DNA from: Flavobacterium sp. ALJ2
GTDB lineage: Bacteria > Bacteroidota > Bacteroidia > Flavobacteriales > Flavobacteriaceae
Reading direction: 5' to 3'
Assembly (NCBI RefSeq): GCF_015594725.1
Contig: NZ_JADNRC010000015.1
Location: 45,061 to 109,060, forward strand
DNA: 64,000 bases
Part shown: one piece after another, positions 54,769 through 63,041 of the stretch
How positions within the stretch are numbered: position 1 is the first letter of the stretch
Layout: every line of letters begins with the position of its first letter
Translations under genes and position numbers: made by a program
The notes under the pieces: generated by a model
What the model was told of the DNA's origin: nothing
The model's database searches: none
What the model saw: only the letters and a program-made list of their open reading frames with translations

Positions 54769-56154
54769 CTAATCGAGGTTATTTTTTATATCATGATAAA
54801 GTTCAACGGTAAATATCGTACCCGATTTTTTATCAGATGTAACAGAGATAGTCCCTTTATGAAGTAAGATAATCTTTTGAGTTAAAGATAGTCCAATGCC
54901 GTTTCCTTCCGCGTATATTTTATTTAATCCTCTATAGAATGGCTTGAAAATATATTTTAAATCCTCTTCTAAAATACCGATACCATTATCCGTAAATTGT
55001 AAAATAATCTTTTCCTTTTTTAATGATATGACAACTTTACTTTGATTATTTTCGGAGAACTTACAGCCATTTTCAAACAGATTTAGAAAGGAGACTTTTA
55101 ATAAATATTCATTTCCATTAACAGTTATTTGTTTATCATCTTCAAAATCATTTTCGAAATGTATTGCAACATTATAATTTGGATTTGTTTTTTGTACCTG
55201 CTGTCTTGCGTCTAATAAAATTTCATCAATGCGAACTTGTTTGAAAGCAATCTCTGAAGGATCATAATTAGCTTTAGCAAAATCGAGTAAACTATTAGAC
55301 AGTTTTGCTATTTTTTTGGCATCCTGTAACGTATTAAGAATAACAATTTTATATTCGTCATTATTACGTTCCTTGTTGGTCGAGAGCTCCAATTCAGTAA
55401 TGATAGCTGAAAGTGGCGTTCGTAACTCGTGAGAAATATTAGAAACAAATTGTTTTTGAGAATCGAAGGAGTTTTCTAAGCGATTTAGCATTTTGTTAAA
55501 AGTAGTTGCTAATTCCGAAACTTCATCTTTACTTTCGTTAGTATACAATCGTAAATGGAGATTTGTAGCAGAAATAGTTTTTGCTTTATCTGTCATTTCA
55601 ACAATAGGTTCGAATGCTTTCTTAGAAAAAAAACGGCCCACAATATAAAGGAGTAAAATAGATACGATAAATACAATAACACAAGTTTCTAGTAAGTTTT
55701 CTAATTTTAAATATCCAAATTCATCGTATGCAGCTGCTGTAATAATGTATTCTTTTCTCTGAAATTTGTATTTCATTCCTATTACTTGCCAATCATTTTG
55801 ATAAAATTGTATTTCGTTTTTATGAATTATTTCTTCAATCATTGGTTTTGTTTCTTTAACAACATCTATATCAACAGCATCGTGATACAACAATTGAAAA
55901 GAAGGAGTGTATATAGCAACCTCTACTTCATTTAATGTAGTTCGATTGTTTCTATAAATATTTTGTAATGTTTTACTGTTTACCTTAGCATTAAAAAACA
56001 AATTGGCTTTAGTAATGGCTTCCTTTTTTAGTAATGCATAAAATTCTTTTTCTCTGTTTTCCTTTGCGGAAATTAAGATAATAGTGGTAAAAACTAATAA
56101 AACAGTAGCTGTTGTAAACGTAAATAATAGGGTTAATCGAGTTCTTATTTTCAT
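54769..56154 (-). CDS. Sensor histidine kinase with HAMP domain
   Basis: A 461-residue kinase. Transmembrane segments at about 8-30 and 155-177 flank a periplasmic sensor of about 125 residues. HAMP follows, then the H box SNISHELRTPLSA, an N box (NLFENGCKFSEN), DNGIGI and a GNGIGLSL lid. Its start codon overlaps the regulator stop by 4 bases (ATGA), so the two are translationally coupled. The architecture is that of CusS-type or generic OmpR-partner kinases. The position beside dsbD, TlpA and metal-binding genes suggests sensing of metal or envelope redox stress. Confidence 0.93.
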   Translation of the reverse strand: MKIRTRLTLLFTFTTATVLLVFTTIILISAKENREKEFYALLKKEAITKANLFFNAKVNSKTLQNIYRNNRTTLNEVEVAIYTPSFQLLYHDAVDIDVVKETKPMIEEIIHKNEIQFYQNDWQVIGMKYKFQRKEYIITAAAYDEFGYLKLENLLETCVIVFIVSILLLYIVGRFFSKKAFEPIVEMTDKAKTISATNLHLRLYTNESKDEVSELATTFNKMLNRLENSFDSQKQFVSNISHELRTPLSAIITELELSTNKERNNDEYKIVILNTLQDAKKIAKLSNSLLDFAKANYDPSEIAFKQVRIDEILLDARQQVQKTNPNYNVAIHFENDFEDDKQITVNGNEYLLKVSFLNLFENGCKFSENNQSKVVISLKKEKIILQFTDNGIGILEEDLKYIFKPFYRGLNKIYAEGNGIGLSLTQKIILLHKGTISVTSDKKSGTIFTVELYHDIKNNLD

Positions 56155-56831
56155 TCTACTTTTAAAATAAATCCCATTCCGGATCGGGTATGAATAAGCT
56201 TTTTATCAAAATCTTTGTCAACTTTTTTCCTTAGGTAATTAATATATACATCAATAAAGTTTGTTCCAGTATCAAAATGAGTATCCCAAACTTTTTCGGC
56301 AATTTCTGTTCGGGATAAAACACGTTCTGAATTTTGGATCATATACTCTAAGAGTTTAAATTCTTTGGGAGTAAGATTTATTTCGATATCATTTCTTTTT
56401 ACATTTTTTGTTTGCAAATTCATTTCAAGATTATCATATTTTAAAATGAATCCTGTATTATTTATTATCCCATTACTGCGTTTTAATAAAGCCCTTATGC
56501 GAACCAAAAGCTCTCTCATTTCAAATGGTTTTGTCAGATAATCGTCAGCACCAGCATCAAAGCCCTCTACTTTATCATCAGTTGTACCTAAAGCTGTTAG
56601 CATTATGATTGGTAAATTGGGTTTTACCTGGCGTATTTCTCTACATAAATCCAAACCGTCAAGTTTAGGTAAAACAATGTCAGTAATAATTAGATCATAC
56701 TGATTATTAAGGGCTAATTTTTTTCCTGAAATACCATCGTAAGCAAGTGTAGGTGTAAAACCATGCTCATCTAATCCTCTTTGTATTAATTCGGCTACTC
56801 TTTGGTCGTCTTCTATAATTAAAATTTTCAT
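56151..56831 (-). CDS. OmpR-family response regulator
   Basis: A 226-residue regulator with a receiver (IIEDDQRVAEL, phosphoacceptor in LIITDIVLPKLDG, K in YLTKPFEMRE) and a winged-helix DNA-binding domain (EINLTPKEFKLLEYMIQNSE, then TNFIDVYINYLRKKVD). The ATG at 56831 (MKILIIEDD) is chosen; an ATG two codons upstream is also possible. It resembles the CusR/CopR subgroup in length and motif. It is the first gene of the operon with the kinase, 240 bases downstream of dsbD with a terminator between. Confidence 0.93.
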   Translation of the reverse strand: MKILIIEDDQRVAELIQRGLDEHGFTPTLAYDGISGKKLALNNQYDLIITDIVLPKLDGLDLCREIRQVKPNLPIIMLTALGTTDDKVEGFDAGADDYLTKPFEMRELLVRIRALLKRSNGIINNTGFILKYDNLEMNLQTKNVKRNDIEINLTPKEFKLLEYMIQNSERVLSRTEIAEKVWDTHFDTGTNFIDVYINYLRKKVDKDFDKKLIHTRSGMGFILKVE

Positions 56832-56911
56832 CGCCATAAAGTTACTATTTCATTTTGTAGATTAACCTCCAAATGCATAAAATAAGATAATTTTAAGATT
56901 CGAACTATCAT

Positions 56912-56950
56912 AAAAATGCCTCCAAATAGTGTTTAACTTTTTGAAGGCAT
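56912..56950 (-). terminator. Terminator downstream of dsbD (minus strand)
   Basis: Read on the minus strand, ATGCCTTCAAA and TTTGGAGGCAT form an 11-bp stem with one mismatch and a long loop, followed by TTTTTA. It separates dsbD from the two-component genes. Confidence 0.6.
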
Positions 56951-57070
56951 ATAAATTTAGACAGCTTTTTTATTTATTGTCAGGTTTAGTTGTAACTCAG
57001 AACCTTAGTGTTTTCTAGATTATTCACAATATAAGAAACCTTTTTCCGAGTGCTATCCGGAACTCATAAT

Positions 57071-59041
57071 TTAGTTTTTAAAACTCTGTATTCCTGAGTT
57101 TAACCATTGTTCATATTCGGCAATGTTTGGTGTATATCCTGTAGGTTTATTTAAGCTTTGCTCATTAGTATCTAATATAATATAATACGGTTGTGCATTT
57201 GCTTTATAGCGAGTAATCTGGAAGTCGCTCCATTTATTTCCTATTGATTTTATTTTTTTACCTGTTTCTTTTGAAGTGTATTGTTCTTCGATAGGTAATT
57301 CTCTTTTATCATCAACATACAGAGAAATCAAAACGACTTCATTATTTAATATTGATAAAATACGTGGATCTGACCAAACGTAATCTTCCATTTTACGACA
57401 ATTAACACAAGCAAAACCAGTAAAGTCTAAAAGAATAGGTTTGTTTACACTTTTAGCATAGGTCAATCCTTTTTCATAATCGGTAAAAGCTATAATATCA
57501 TGTGGTCCTTTATGAGCTCCATCAGGTAGTGTTATTGCAGAGGTAGAACCTTTGCTTGAACCACCTACACCATAAGGCGATTCGCTATAAGTCATTGGGG
57601 GCGGAAAACCACTAATTAATTTTAAAGGCGCTCCCCATAAACCTGGAATAAGATATATTGTAAATACCAATACCACTAATCCCATAGACAATCTACCTAC
57701 CGAAATAGAAGTAGAAGGTGAATCATGTGGCAAGGTTATCTTTCCGAATAAGTAGAATGCCAAAGTACCGAAGATTGCAATCCAAATAGCTAAGAAAATT
57801 TCTCTTTCAAACCAATGCAATTGCAATACTAAATCGGCATTAGATAAAAATTTAAATGCTAAAGCCAGTTCTAGAAAACCTAAACAGACTTTTACTGTAT
57901 TTAGCCAGCCGCCAGATTTTGGTAATGTATTTAGCCATCCTGGGAACATAGCAAATAACATAAATGGCAATGCCAAAGCAGATGAAAAACCTAACATTCC
58001 TACAATTGGAGCAATTCCACCTTTAGAAGCTGCTTCAACGAGTAAAGTACCTATAATTGGGCCAGTACAAGAAAAAGAAACGATTGCCAGCGCCAATGCC
58101 ATGAATACGATTCCTAATATTCCTCCTTTATCCGCCTGACGATCTACTTTATTTGCCCATGAATTAGGCAACATAATTTCGAAAGCACCTAAAAAAGATA
58201 AGGCAAATACAACCAACAGCACAAAGAAAAGAACATTAAACCAAACATTGGTAGATAGTGCATTTAGTGCATCGGCACCAAAAATCAAGGTAATTACTGT
58301 TCCAAGAAATACATATATCAAAATGATTGAGACACCATAAATAATAGCATTTTTAATTCCTTTGGCTTTGGTTTTACTTTGTTTTGTAAAGAAACTTACC
58401 GTCATTGGAATCATCGGGAATACACAAGGAGTAAGTAGTGCTGCAAATCCAGACAAGAAAGCAATAAAGAAAATCATGTATAAACTAGAATCAGATTCTT
58501 TCGATTCGGGTTGTTTTTCTGCCGCAGAGGCAACATCCTTTTTAGTCGTTTTTTCGTTTACAATGTCGGAAGCTTGGATTTCTTTTGCAGCAAGTGTTTT
58601 AAGATTAAACTCAAAATATTTAGTTTCGCTAATGCAATTTTCTTTACAAACTTGATATGAAAGTTCTACTTGTATTGTTTTTTTCTCAGGATTAATTTGT
58701 TTAATCAATTGAGTAAAAACTACTTTGTCCGAAAAGAATATTTCATCTACACCAAATATTTCATTAAATTCTCTTTGGGTTTCGCTTTCTGTTGTTTTTC
58801 CTACAAGGTCATAATTATTTTTGTTATCATGAAATATGAATTCGGCAGGTAGCGGACCATCTTCGGGAGTGAATTGAGAATATACATGCCAGCCTGATTC
58901 GATAGCTCCTTTAAAAGAAAGCAAATATTCAGAGTCGGATTTTTTCTCAATTGAAGCTTCCCATTTTACAGGATTTATAATCTGTGCCTGAACTTTTGCA
59001 AAAGCAAAAACCAGTAATAATAAATATAAGATTTTCTTCAT
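57071..59041 (-). CDS. dsbD: Thiol:disulfide interchange protein DsbD
   Basis: A 656-residue inner-membrane protein. In order: a signal peptide; an alpha-type periplasmic domain with C132/C136 (VCKENC); a transmembrane beta domain with the redox cysteines in ALLTPC206VFPM and FSC about 324 TGP; and a C-terminal thioredoxin-like domain with FACVNCRKME. It passes electrons from cytoplasmic thioredoxin to periplasmic thiol proteins. It starts 71 bases after the TlpA-like gene, with a duplicated inverted-repeat element between them. The neighbouring TlpA and CxxC metal-binding proteins are probable electron acceptors. Confidence 0.94.
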   Translation of the reverse strand: MKKILYLLLLVFAFAKVQAQIINPVKWEASIEKKSDSEYLLSFKGAIESGWHVYSQFTPEDGPLPAEFIFHDNKNNYDLVGKTTESETQREFNEIFGVDEIFFSDKVVFTQLIKQINPEKKTIQVELSYQVCKENCISETKYFEFNLKTLAAKEIQASDIVNEKTTKKDVASAAEKQPESKESDSSLYMIFFIAFLSGFAALLTPCVFPMIPMTVSFFTKQSKTKAKGIKNAIIYGVSIILIYVFLGTVITLIFGADALNALSTNVWFNVLFFVLLVVFALSFLGAFEIMLPNSWANKVDRQADKGGILGIVFMALALAIVSFSCTGPIIGTLLVEAASKGGIAPIVGMLGFSSALALPFMLFAMFPGWLNTLPKSGGWLNTVKVCLGFLELALAFKFLSNADLVLQLHWFEREIFLAIWIAIFGTLAFYLFGKITLPHDSPSTSISVGRLSMGLVVLVFTIYLIPGLWGAPLKLISGFPPPMTYSESPYGVGGSSKGSTSAITLPDGAHKGPHDIIAFTDYEKGLTYAKSVNKPILLDFTGFACVNCRKMEDYVWSDPRILSILNNEVVLISLYVDDKRELPIEEQYTSKETGKKIKSIGNKWSDFQITRYKANAQPYYIILDTNEQSLNKPTGYTPNIAEYEQWLNSGIQSFKN

Positions 59042-59049
59042 TTTGTATG

Positions 59050-59085
59050 TTTAATCAGAACGGTTTGTTCTGGTGATGATTTGAT
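59050..59085. promoter_or_regulatory. Duplicated element A: CAGAAC-N5-GTTCTG upstream of dsbD
   Basis: CAGAAC (59056-59061) and GTTCTG (59067-59072) form a perfect 6-bp inverted repeat, set in a roughly 35-base segment (TTTAATCAGAAC...) whose close copy lies at 60167-60202. The repeat lies about 14 bases before the dsbD ATG, inside the spacer after tlpA-like gene 1. It might be an operator, a 5' leader hairpin or a remnant of duplication. Confidence 0.45.
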
Positions 59086-59112
59086 TTTAGATAGTGTCTT
59101 CTAGTAAAACAC

Positions 59113-59592
59113 TTATTTCTTTTTGATTTGAGTAATTATTTGTGTTTCTGTTGGATTGATAGCAATTAGTTTTCCTGATTTACTAAAAAGATATGTACTT
59201 GGTATTCCTCTTACTCCAAAGGTAGCTACTGATTTAGCATCAAATCCTTTTGGATCAATTAATTGTGGATTTTTTAGTTTGTCTTTTTCTATGGCTTGTA
59301 ACCATTTTTCTTTATCAACATCTACAGATATCCCAACAATCTCAAAACTTTGTCCTTTGTATTTGTCATATAATTTCACCAAATTTTTATTGGCTATTCG
59401 GCAATACGGACACCAAGATGCCCAAAAATCGACTAAAACTATTTTTCCTGTATAAGAATTTAGTTTAACTGTTTTATTCTTATCATTCTGTAATTGGATA
59501 TTCGGGAAAGAATCACCTTTTTTAATTTGTGCATTAATAGCTGTGATAGATAGTAATAGAGTCATTGCTATCAATACATTTTTTATTGAATT
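59113..59592 (-). CDS. TlpA-like exported thioredoxin 1 (CPYC)
   Basis: A 159-residue protein with signal peptide (VLIAMTLLLSITAINAQ) and a thioredoxin fold with active site WASWC62PYC65R. The last segments (VGISVDVDKEKWLQAIEKDK, GIPSTYLFSKSGKLIAINP) match TlpA/ResA-type reductases. The ATG at 59592 is chosen over an in-frame upstream start at 59649 that would precede the signal peptide. It is about 70 percent identical by eye to the protein at 61818. Its signal peptide, however, matches that of the HMA protein at 62520, not that of its own paralog. Confidence 0.9.
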   Translation of the reverse strand, partial: NSIKNVLIAMTLLLSITAINAQIKKGDSFPNIQLQNDKNKTVKLNSYTGKIVLVDFWASWCPYCRIANKNLVKLYDKYKGQSFEIVGISVDVDKEKWLQAIEKDKLKNPQLIDPKGFDAKSVATFGVRGIPSTYLFSKSGKLIAINPTETQIITQIKKK

Positions 59593-59744
59593 CATTGTTT
59601 TTATAATTTTGAAAGAATTAATTCCAAGACACAACAAAAAACATAACAAATACTGTTATATCCTGAAGAATTGGATTTTTTTAATGATTTACAGCTTTAA
59701 AATGGTTTTGGATTAAACGCATTTATGGCTGTCGTAAAAGGAAT

Positions 59745-60104
59745 TTAGCTTATTTTTGGCGGAAGCCAAATGGAACGGAAATCTGAAGAAATAAAGATTT
59801 CTGAATAATAATAGTTTTGCTTTCTTTCTGAAAAATTAAAAAAAGAATGATTATCTATTTGAAAAGAAATCATAGGTGAATAATAACTACAGTAAACTAC
59901 AGGACAATCGGTAGCACTTTCTATACAACCCTTAGCACATCTGTGTTCTTTTGTTTTTAAATCGGCTTTTTTACAATCGGCTTTTAAGAATGTTTTGTTT
60001 TTAAAACATATCTTTTCTAATTTAATTCCACGTGCAAAATTAAGCGTAGGTCCCATAAAGAAACCAAACGTTATAATTAATAGTATGTAGAATTTTTTTG
60101 TCAT
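59745..60104 (-). CDS. Cysteine-rich small exported protein, DUF6660-like (copy B)
   Basis: A 119-residue protein with signal-like N terminus MTKKFYILLIITFGFFMGPT, a middle region with six cysteines (KICFKNK, ADCKKADL, HRCAKGC, TDCPVVYC), and a C-terminal tail FSERKQNYYYSEIFISSDFR ending IWLPPKIS. The tail is shared almost exactly with the protein at 63042. The IWxPPK end reminds me of DUF6660, a small Bacteroidota protein found beside metal efflux genes. Its middle region has fewer cysteines than copy A. A TACTTTCG box lies just upstream. Confidence 0.75.
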   Translation of the reverse strand: MTKKFYILLIITFGFFMGPTLNFARGIKLEKICFKNKTFLKADCKKADLKTKEHRCAKGCIESATDCPVVYCSYYSPMISFQIDNHSFFNFSERKQNYYYSEIFISSDFRSIWLPPKIS

Positions 60105-60166
60105 AAGAAATACGAAAGTAAAATTTAATTAACAGATGGTTGTTAATTTTGATGTAAATGTTATAC

Positions 60167-60202
60167 GTTTAATCAGAACGTTTTGTCCTGATGTTGATTA
60201 GA
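60167..60202. promoter_or_regulatory. Duplicated element B: CAGAAC-N5-GTCCTG upstream of the copy B Cys-rich gene
   Basis: Near copy of the element at 59050. CAGAAC (60174-60179) and GTCCTG (60185-60190) give an inverted repeat with one mismatch, in a segment sharing about 29 of 35 bases with element A. It lies about 70 bases upstream of the start of the copy B Cys-rich gene and just downstream of the beta-barrel operon terminator. Confidence 0.45.
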
Positions 60203-60215
60203 CTTTTATTAAAAT

Positions 60216-60248
60216 AAACCTAACAAGTTTTGTAAACCTGTTAGGTTT
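60216..60248 (-). terminator. Terminator of the TlpA2-HMA2-barrel operon
   Basis: AAACCTAACA and TGTTAGGTTT form a perfect 10-bp stem with a 13-base loop. On the minus strand it is followed by ATTTTAATAA. Confidence 0.65.
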
Positions 60249-60338
60249 GGAATGAGATCTAATCTTTTGAGTAAAACGACCTTTTACTCAACTAAAAAGA
60301 GATCTCTATATAAACATTTTTCTAGCCAATTTTTTTTT

Positions 60339-60452
60339 ACGCAGATTTCTTCGCCCATTCGCAATGTCGCTCGGGTCTGCAGATTAAAGCAGATTTAATT
60401 TAGATCATAAATAAATCTGCCTATATCAGCTTAGATCTTTTTAAATCTGCGT
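60339..60452. repeat. Interspersed inverted-repeat element (ACGCAGATTT ends)
   Basis: ACGCAGATTT at 60339-60348 is inverted as AAATCTGCGT at 60443-60452, with several internal GCAGATTT/AATCTGC copies between. The layout is that of the REP-like or MITE-like repeats common in Flavobacterium intergenic regions. It carries no gene. Confidence 0.55.
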
Positions 60453-60480
60453 GAAATAAAATTCACCTACAGTTTAAAAA

Positions 60481-61287
60481 TTATTTTGTCACATTAAAGA
60501 AAGTGTATTCTAGTTTTAAAAAAATACCATCCGATGCGGCGCGTTGCATCGAGCTATACAATTCTTTTTTGTAAGCAAGGTCAATTCTCGCCTGACTATT
60601 TATTATAAACTGAATAGAAGGAACTACATCTAGATATGATTTTCCGTTTTCGGTAATTGTTTGTCCAGTAAATTCCAACATTGCATTAATGTTAGTTTGC
60701 TTATAATTCGTATATTTTTTAGGATACATTAATTTACCGACTGAAAATGTATAGTTTACTGCATTTTTCCCTAAAGCATCTGGAAAACTATAATCAGGAT
60801 TGTTAAGTACACGCACATAACTTACAGATGAGCTCAAGGCAACTTTATGAATTAACTGAGTTGCTACTAAACCAGCTTCGTAACCAGAATTTCCATTTGC
60901 TAAATCTATAGCTTCCTGATTAAAAAAGGAGGTATTATAACTGTATCTTCCAAACGCAGCCATTCTAAAATGACTTTGTAAATCATCTACAGAAAAGAAT
61001 CGGTATTTGGCATAAAAACCGCCCCCTTTAATTCCTAATCCGTTTTCTTGGTTACTTAAAAAAGCTGAGGTACGAACCATTAGATTTTTATTTATTCCCC
61101 ATGTCACTTCAGGTGTTAAATTATACATAGAGCCACTTTCGTGTTTGTTATCCATAAGCGATTGTCCAACACGTACCCCGATAGAACCCGCTGGAGCATT
61201 ACTGGCGGGTTCGGTTACTACAAATAATTCTTGAGCGTCTATATTATAAGAAATAAGGAATATAAAGACTATTGATAAATATTTCAT
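60481..61287 (-). CDS. Outer-membrane beta-barrel-like protein
   Basis: A 268-residue exported protein (signal MKYLSIVFIFLISYNIDAQ) with alternating hydrophobic/aromatic strands (TPEVTWGINKNLMVRTSAFL, MAAFGRYSYNTSFF) and a C-terminal aromatic strand (FLKLEYTFFN), consistent with a barrel resembling the Phenol_MetA_deg-type outer-membrane proteins. It starts 1 base after the HMA2 gene, so the two are translationally coupled. The role may be metal-related transport or an envelope sensor; unknown. Confidence 0.75.
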   Translation of the reverse strand: MKYLSIVFIFLISYNIDAQELFVVTEPASNAPAGSIGVRVGQSLMDNKHESGSMYNLTPEVTWGINKNLMVRTSAFLSNQENGLGIKGGGFYAKYRFFSVDDLQSHFRMAAFGRYSYNTSFFNQEAIDLANGNSGYEAGLVATQLIHKVALSSSVSYVRVLNNPDYSFPDALGKNAVNYTFSVGKLMYPKKYTNYKQTNINAMLEFTGQTITENGKSYLDVVPSIQFIINSQARIDLAYKKELYSSMQRAASDGIFLKLEYTFFNVTK

Positions 61288-61288
61288 T

Positions 61289-61816
61289 TTATAGTGCTTT
61301 TAAGTAATAATTACCCTCATTTTCTGTAGCATAACCAGGATACTTAGAATATGATTTAACTAGTTTTTTGTACTCTTTTTGAGTTACAAAACCTTTATTC
61401 AGTACTCTGTATTTTGCTTCAGCATGAGCTACAGGGCTTTTTATATCGATAAAAGTATAGGTAGCATCATCTACTTTTAGAGTTGTATTATCATCGATTT
61501 TATCCGTATGAAACTTAGCTGTTAAAACTAGTGAACCTACAAAGAAACCAGCCCTTTCAACTGCTTTTCTCAATATTTTAGGCTGTAATGAATTATCTTT
61601 TTTTAAGTAAACGGTAAACGTATTTGTGTTTAAGTCTGTAGCGATACTATCTACTTCGGTAAAAGATTTTAATTGTTTGTTGATGGCATTAGAGCACATA
61701 GAACAAGTTAATCCTGTTGCCATTATTTCGGCTTTAGTAATTTGAGAATAAGAATTTACACTTGTCAATAATAGTACAAGTGTAACGGCTATGAATTTTA
61801 TATTTATGGTTTTCAT
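61289..61816 (-). CDS. Exported heavy-metal-associated (HMA) CxxC protein 2
   Basis: A 175-residue protein with signal peptide (FIAVTLVLLLTSVNSYSQ) and an HMA motif TGLTC38SMC41SNAI at the exported N terminus, followed by a beta-alpha-beta HMA-like fold and a second half (about 95-175) of no known type. HMA domains usually sit in cytosolic chaperones; here the signal peptide places the CxxC in the periplasm. The ATG at 61816 is chosen, one base after the TlpA2 gene, because the longer frame overlaps TlpA2 coding sequence and lacks a signal-like N terminus. Confidence 0.85.
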   Translation of the reverse strand: MKTINIKFIAVTLVLLLTSVNSYSQITKAEIMATGLTCSMCSNAINKQLKSFTEVDSIATDLNTNTFTVYLKKDNSLQPKILRKAVERAGFFVGSLVLTAKFHTDKIDDNTTLKVDDATYTFIDIKSPVAHAEAKYRVLNKGFVTQKEYKKLVKSYSKYPGYATENEGNYYLKAL

Positions 61817-61817
61817 T

Positions 61818-62306
61818 TTATTTTTTGTTTTTTTTGATTTGAGCAATAATTTGCGCTTCAGTTGGGTCTATGGCAATCAGTTTTCCTGATGCGTCAAAAA
61901 GATAGGTAGCAGGCAAGGCATCAACTCCAAAAGTTACAGCCGTTTTGGCATCAAAACCTTTAGGGTCGATTAATTGCTGGTGCTTCAGTTTATCTTTTTC
62001 TATGGCTTTTAACCATTTTGTTTTATCGATATCTATTGATATTCCAACAATTTCAAAGTTCTGACCTTTGTATTGGTCATATAATTTCACTAATTTTTTG
62101 TTGGCCATTCGGCAAGGAGCACACCATGATGCCCAGAAATCTACTAAAACTGTTTTTCCTTTAAAAGAATTTAGTTTAATTGTAGCGTTTTTATTGTTTT
62201 GAAGTTGAATATCTGGAAAAGAGTCTCCTATCTTTATTTGTGCATTTGCTATAGAAATAGTTGCTACAAGGACGAATAATGTAATTATATGTTTTGTTTT
62301 GAACAT
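61818..62306 (-). CDS. TlpA-like exported thioredoxin 2 (CAPC)
   Basis: A 162-residue paralog of the protein at 59113. It has the signal peptide FVLVATISIANAQ, active site WASWC62APC65R, and the same ResA/TlpA-type C terminus. It is first in a tight operon with HMA2 (1-base spacing) and the barrel protein. The CAPC motif differs from CPYC in copy 1, so the two may have different redox potential or partner choice. Confidence 0.9.
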   Translation of the reverse strand: MFKTKHIITLFVLVATISIANAQIKIGDSFPDIQLQNNKNATIKLNSFKGKTVLVDFWASWCAPCRMANKKLVKLYDQYKGQNFEIVGISIDIDKTKWLKAIEKDKLKHQQLIDPKGFDAKTAVTFGVDALPATYLFDASGKLIAIDPTEAQIIAQIKKNKK

Positions 62307-62344
62307 GATTTTTTTTTAATGCTTTATTTTTGAGTGTAATTGAT

Positions 62345-62490
62345 TTTAACACATAGAGTCATAGGTTTTGTACTCTCAAAATAGACGTTTCACTTATTTT
62401 AAATGCACATAGCTAGAGAAATGTATTTCTTTTTGGAATCTTTTTTACACATAAAATTTATGTCTTTATGTGGTAAAAAAAATACGAATT
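62345..62490. repeat. Possible flavobacterial intergenic repeat
   Basis: TTAACACATAGAGTCATAGG at the left, AATGCACATAGC and AATGTATTTCTTTTTGG in the middle, and TTATGTCTTTATGTGG followed by A residues at the right resemble the short intergenic repeats with CACATAG and TATGTGG ends I recall from Flavobacterium. No gene is present. Confidence 0.4.
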
Positions 62491-62519
62491 ACAATAAACA
62501 GGCAATTATTTGATTGTGA

Positions 62520-62882
62520 TTACTCTGCTTTTTTAGGGCTTGTTTCTCTATCATATTGGCAACATCCGTGTAGTTCATCGTAAACTGATTTAGGAGCTGT
62601 AAATTTGCCATTATCATATCCAGCATCTGCGATACGTTTTAGTATAGCATCAAGATTCGTTTTCTTGTTATCGTAAGTAATGGTTGCTACTTTGGTAGTT
62701 TCATTCCAGTTTACTTTGGCTTCTTTATTGATGTTTGCTGCAGTTTCGATAGTTTTCTTACACATGCTACAATTACCATTGATTTTTACAGTTTCGGTAG
62801 ATTTATTTTTTATTTGCGCATTGGCGAAAGTAACTGATAGTAATAGCATCATTACCATCAATAATTTTTTTATTGAGTTCAT
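62520..62882 (-). CDS. Exported HMA CxxC protein 1 with C-terminal Cys-Cys
   Basis: A 120-residue protein with signal peptide (MVMMLLLSVTFANAQ) and HMA motif GNC38SMC41KKTIE, a full HMA fold to about residue 95, and a C-terminal segment YDELHGC107C108QYDRE that adds a vicinal cysteine pair. Both cysteine sites would be periplasmic. Similar HMA proteins with this HGCCQYD tail are, as I recall, common in Bacteroidota. Its signal peptide is nearly identical at the protein level to that of TlpA1. Confidence 0.88.
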   Translation of the reverse strand: MNSIKKLLMVMMLLLSVTFANAQIKNKSTETVKINGNCSMCKKTIETAANINKEAKVNWNETTKVATITYDNKKTNLDAILKRIADAGYDNGKFTAPKSVYDELHGCCQYDRETSPKKAE

Positions 62883-63041
62883 TGTATGTAATTTTTTTGG
62901 ATGGATTAATCCTAAAATACAACAGAAAACATAGCAAATAAAGCTATTTCTGTAAATAGAATCGGGATTAAAAAATGTTTTGATTTAAAGCCTATAAATA
63001 GCTTTTGAATAAGACAGACTTATGGCTGTCGGGAAAAAAAT

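Noticed and set aside
56998..57020. CAGAAC...GTTTTC as a possible third copy of the dsbD-type operator
   Set aside because: Only the left arm matches; the right arm and flanks diverge from the two good copies.
58362..58852. Plus-strand frames opposite dsbD
   Set aside because: Complement of the DsbD coding sequence; no independent start signals.
60339..60452. Insertion sequence or transposase remnant
   Set aside because: The element is only 114 bases, with no coding capacity; better described as an intergenic inverted repeat.
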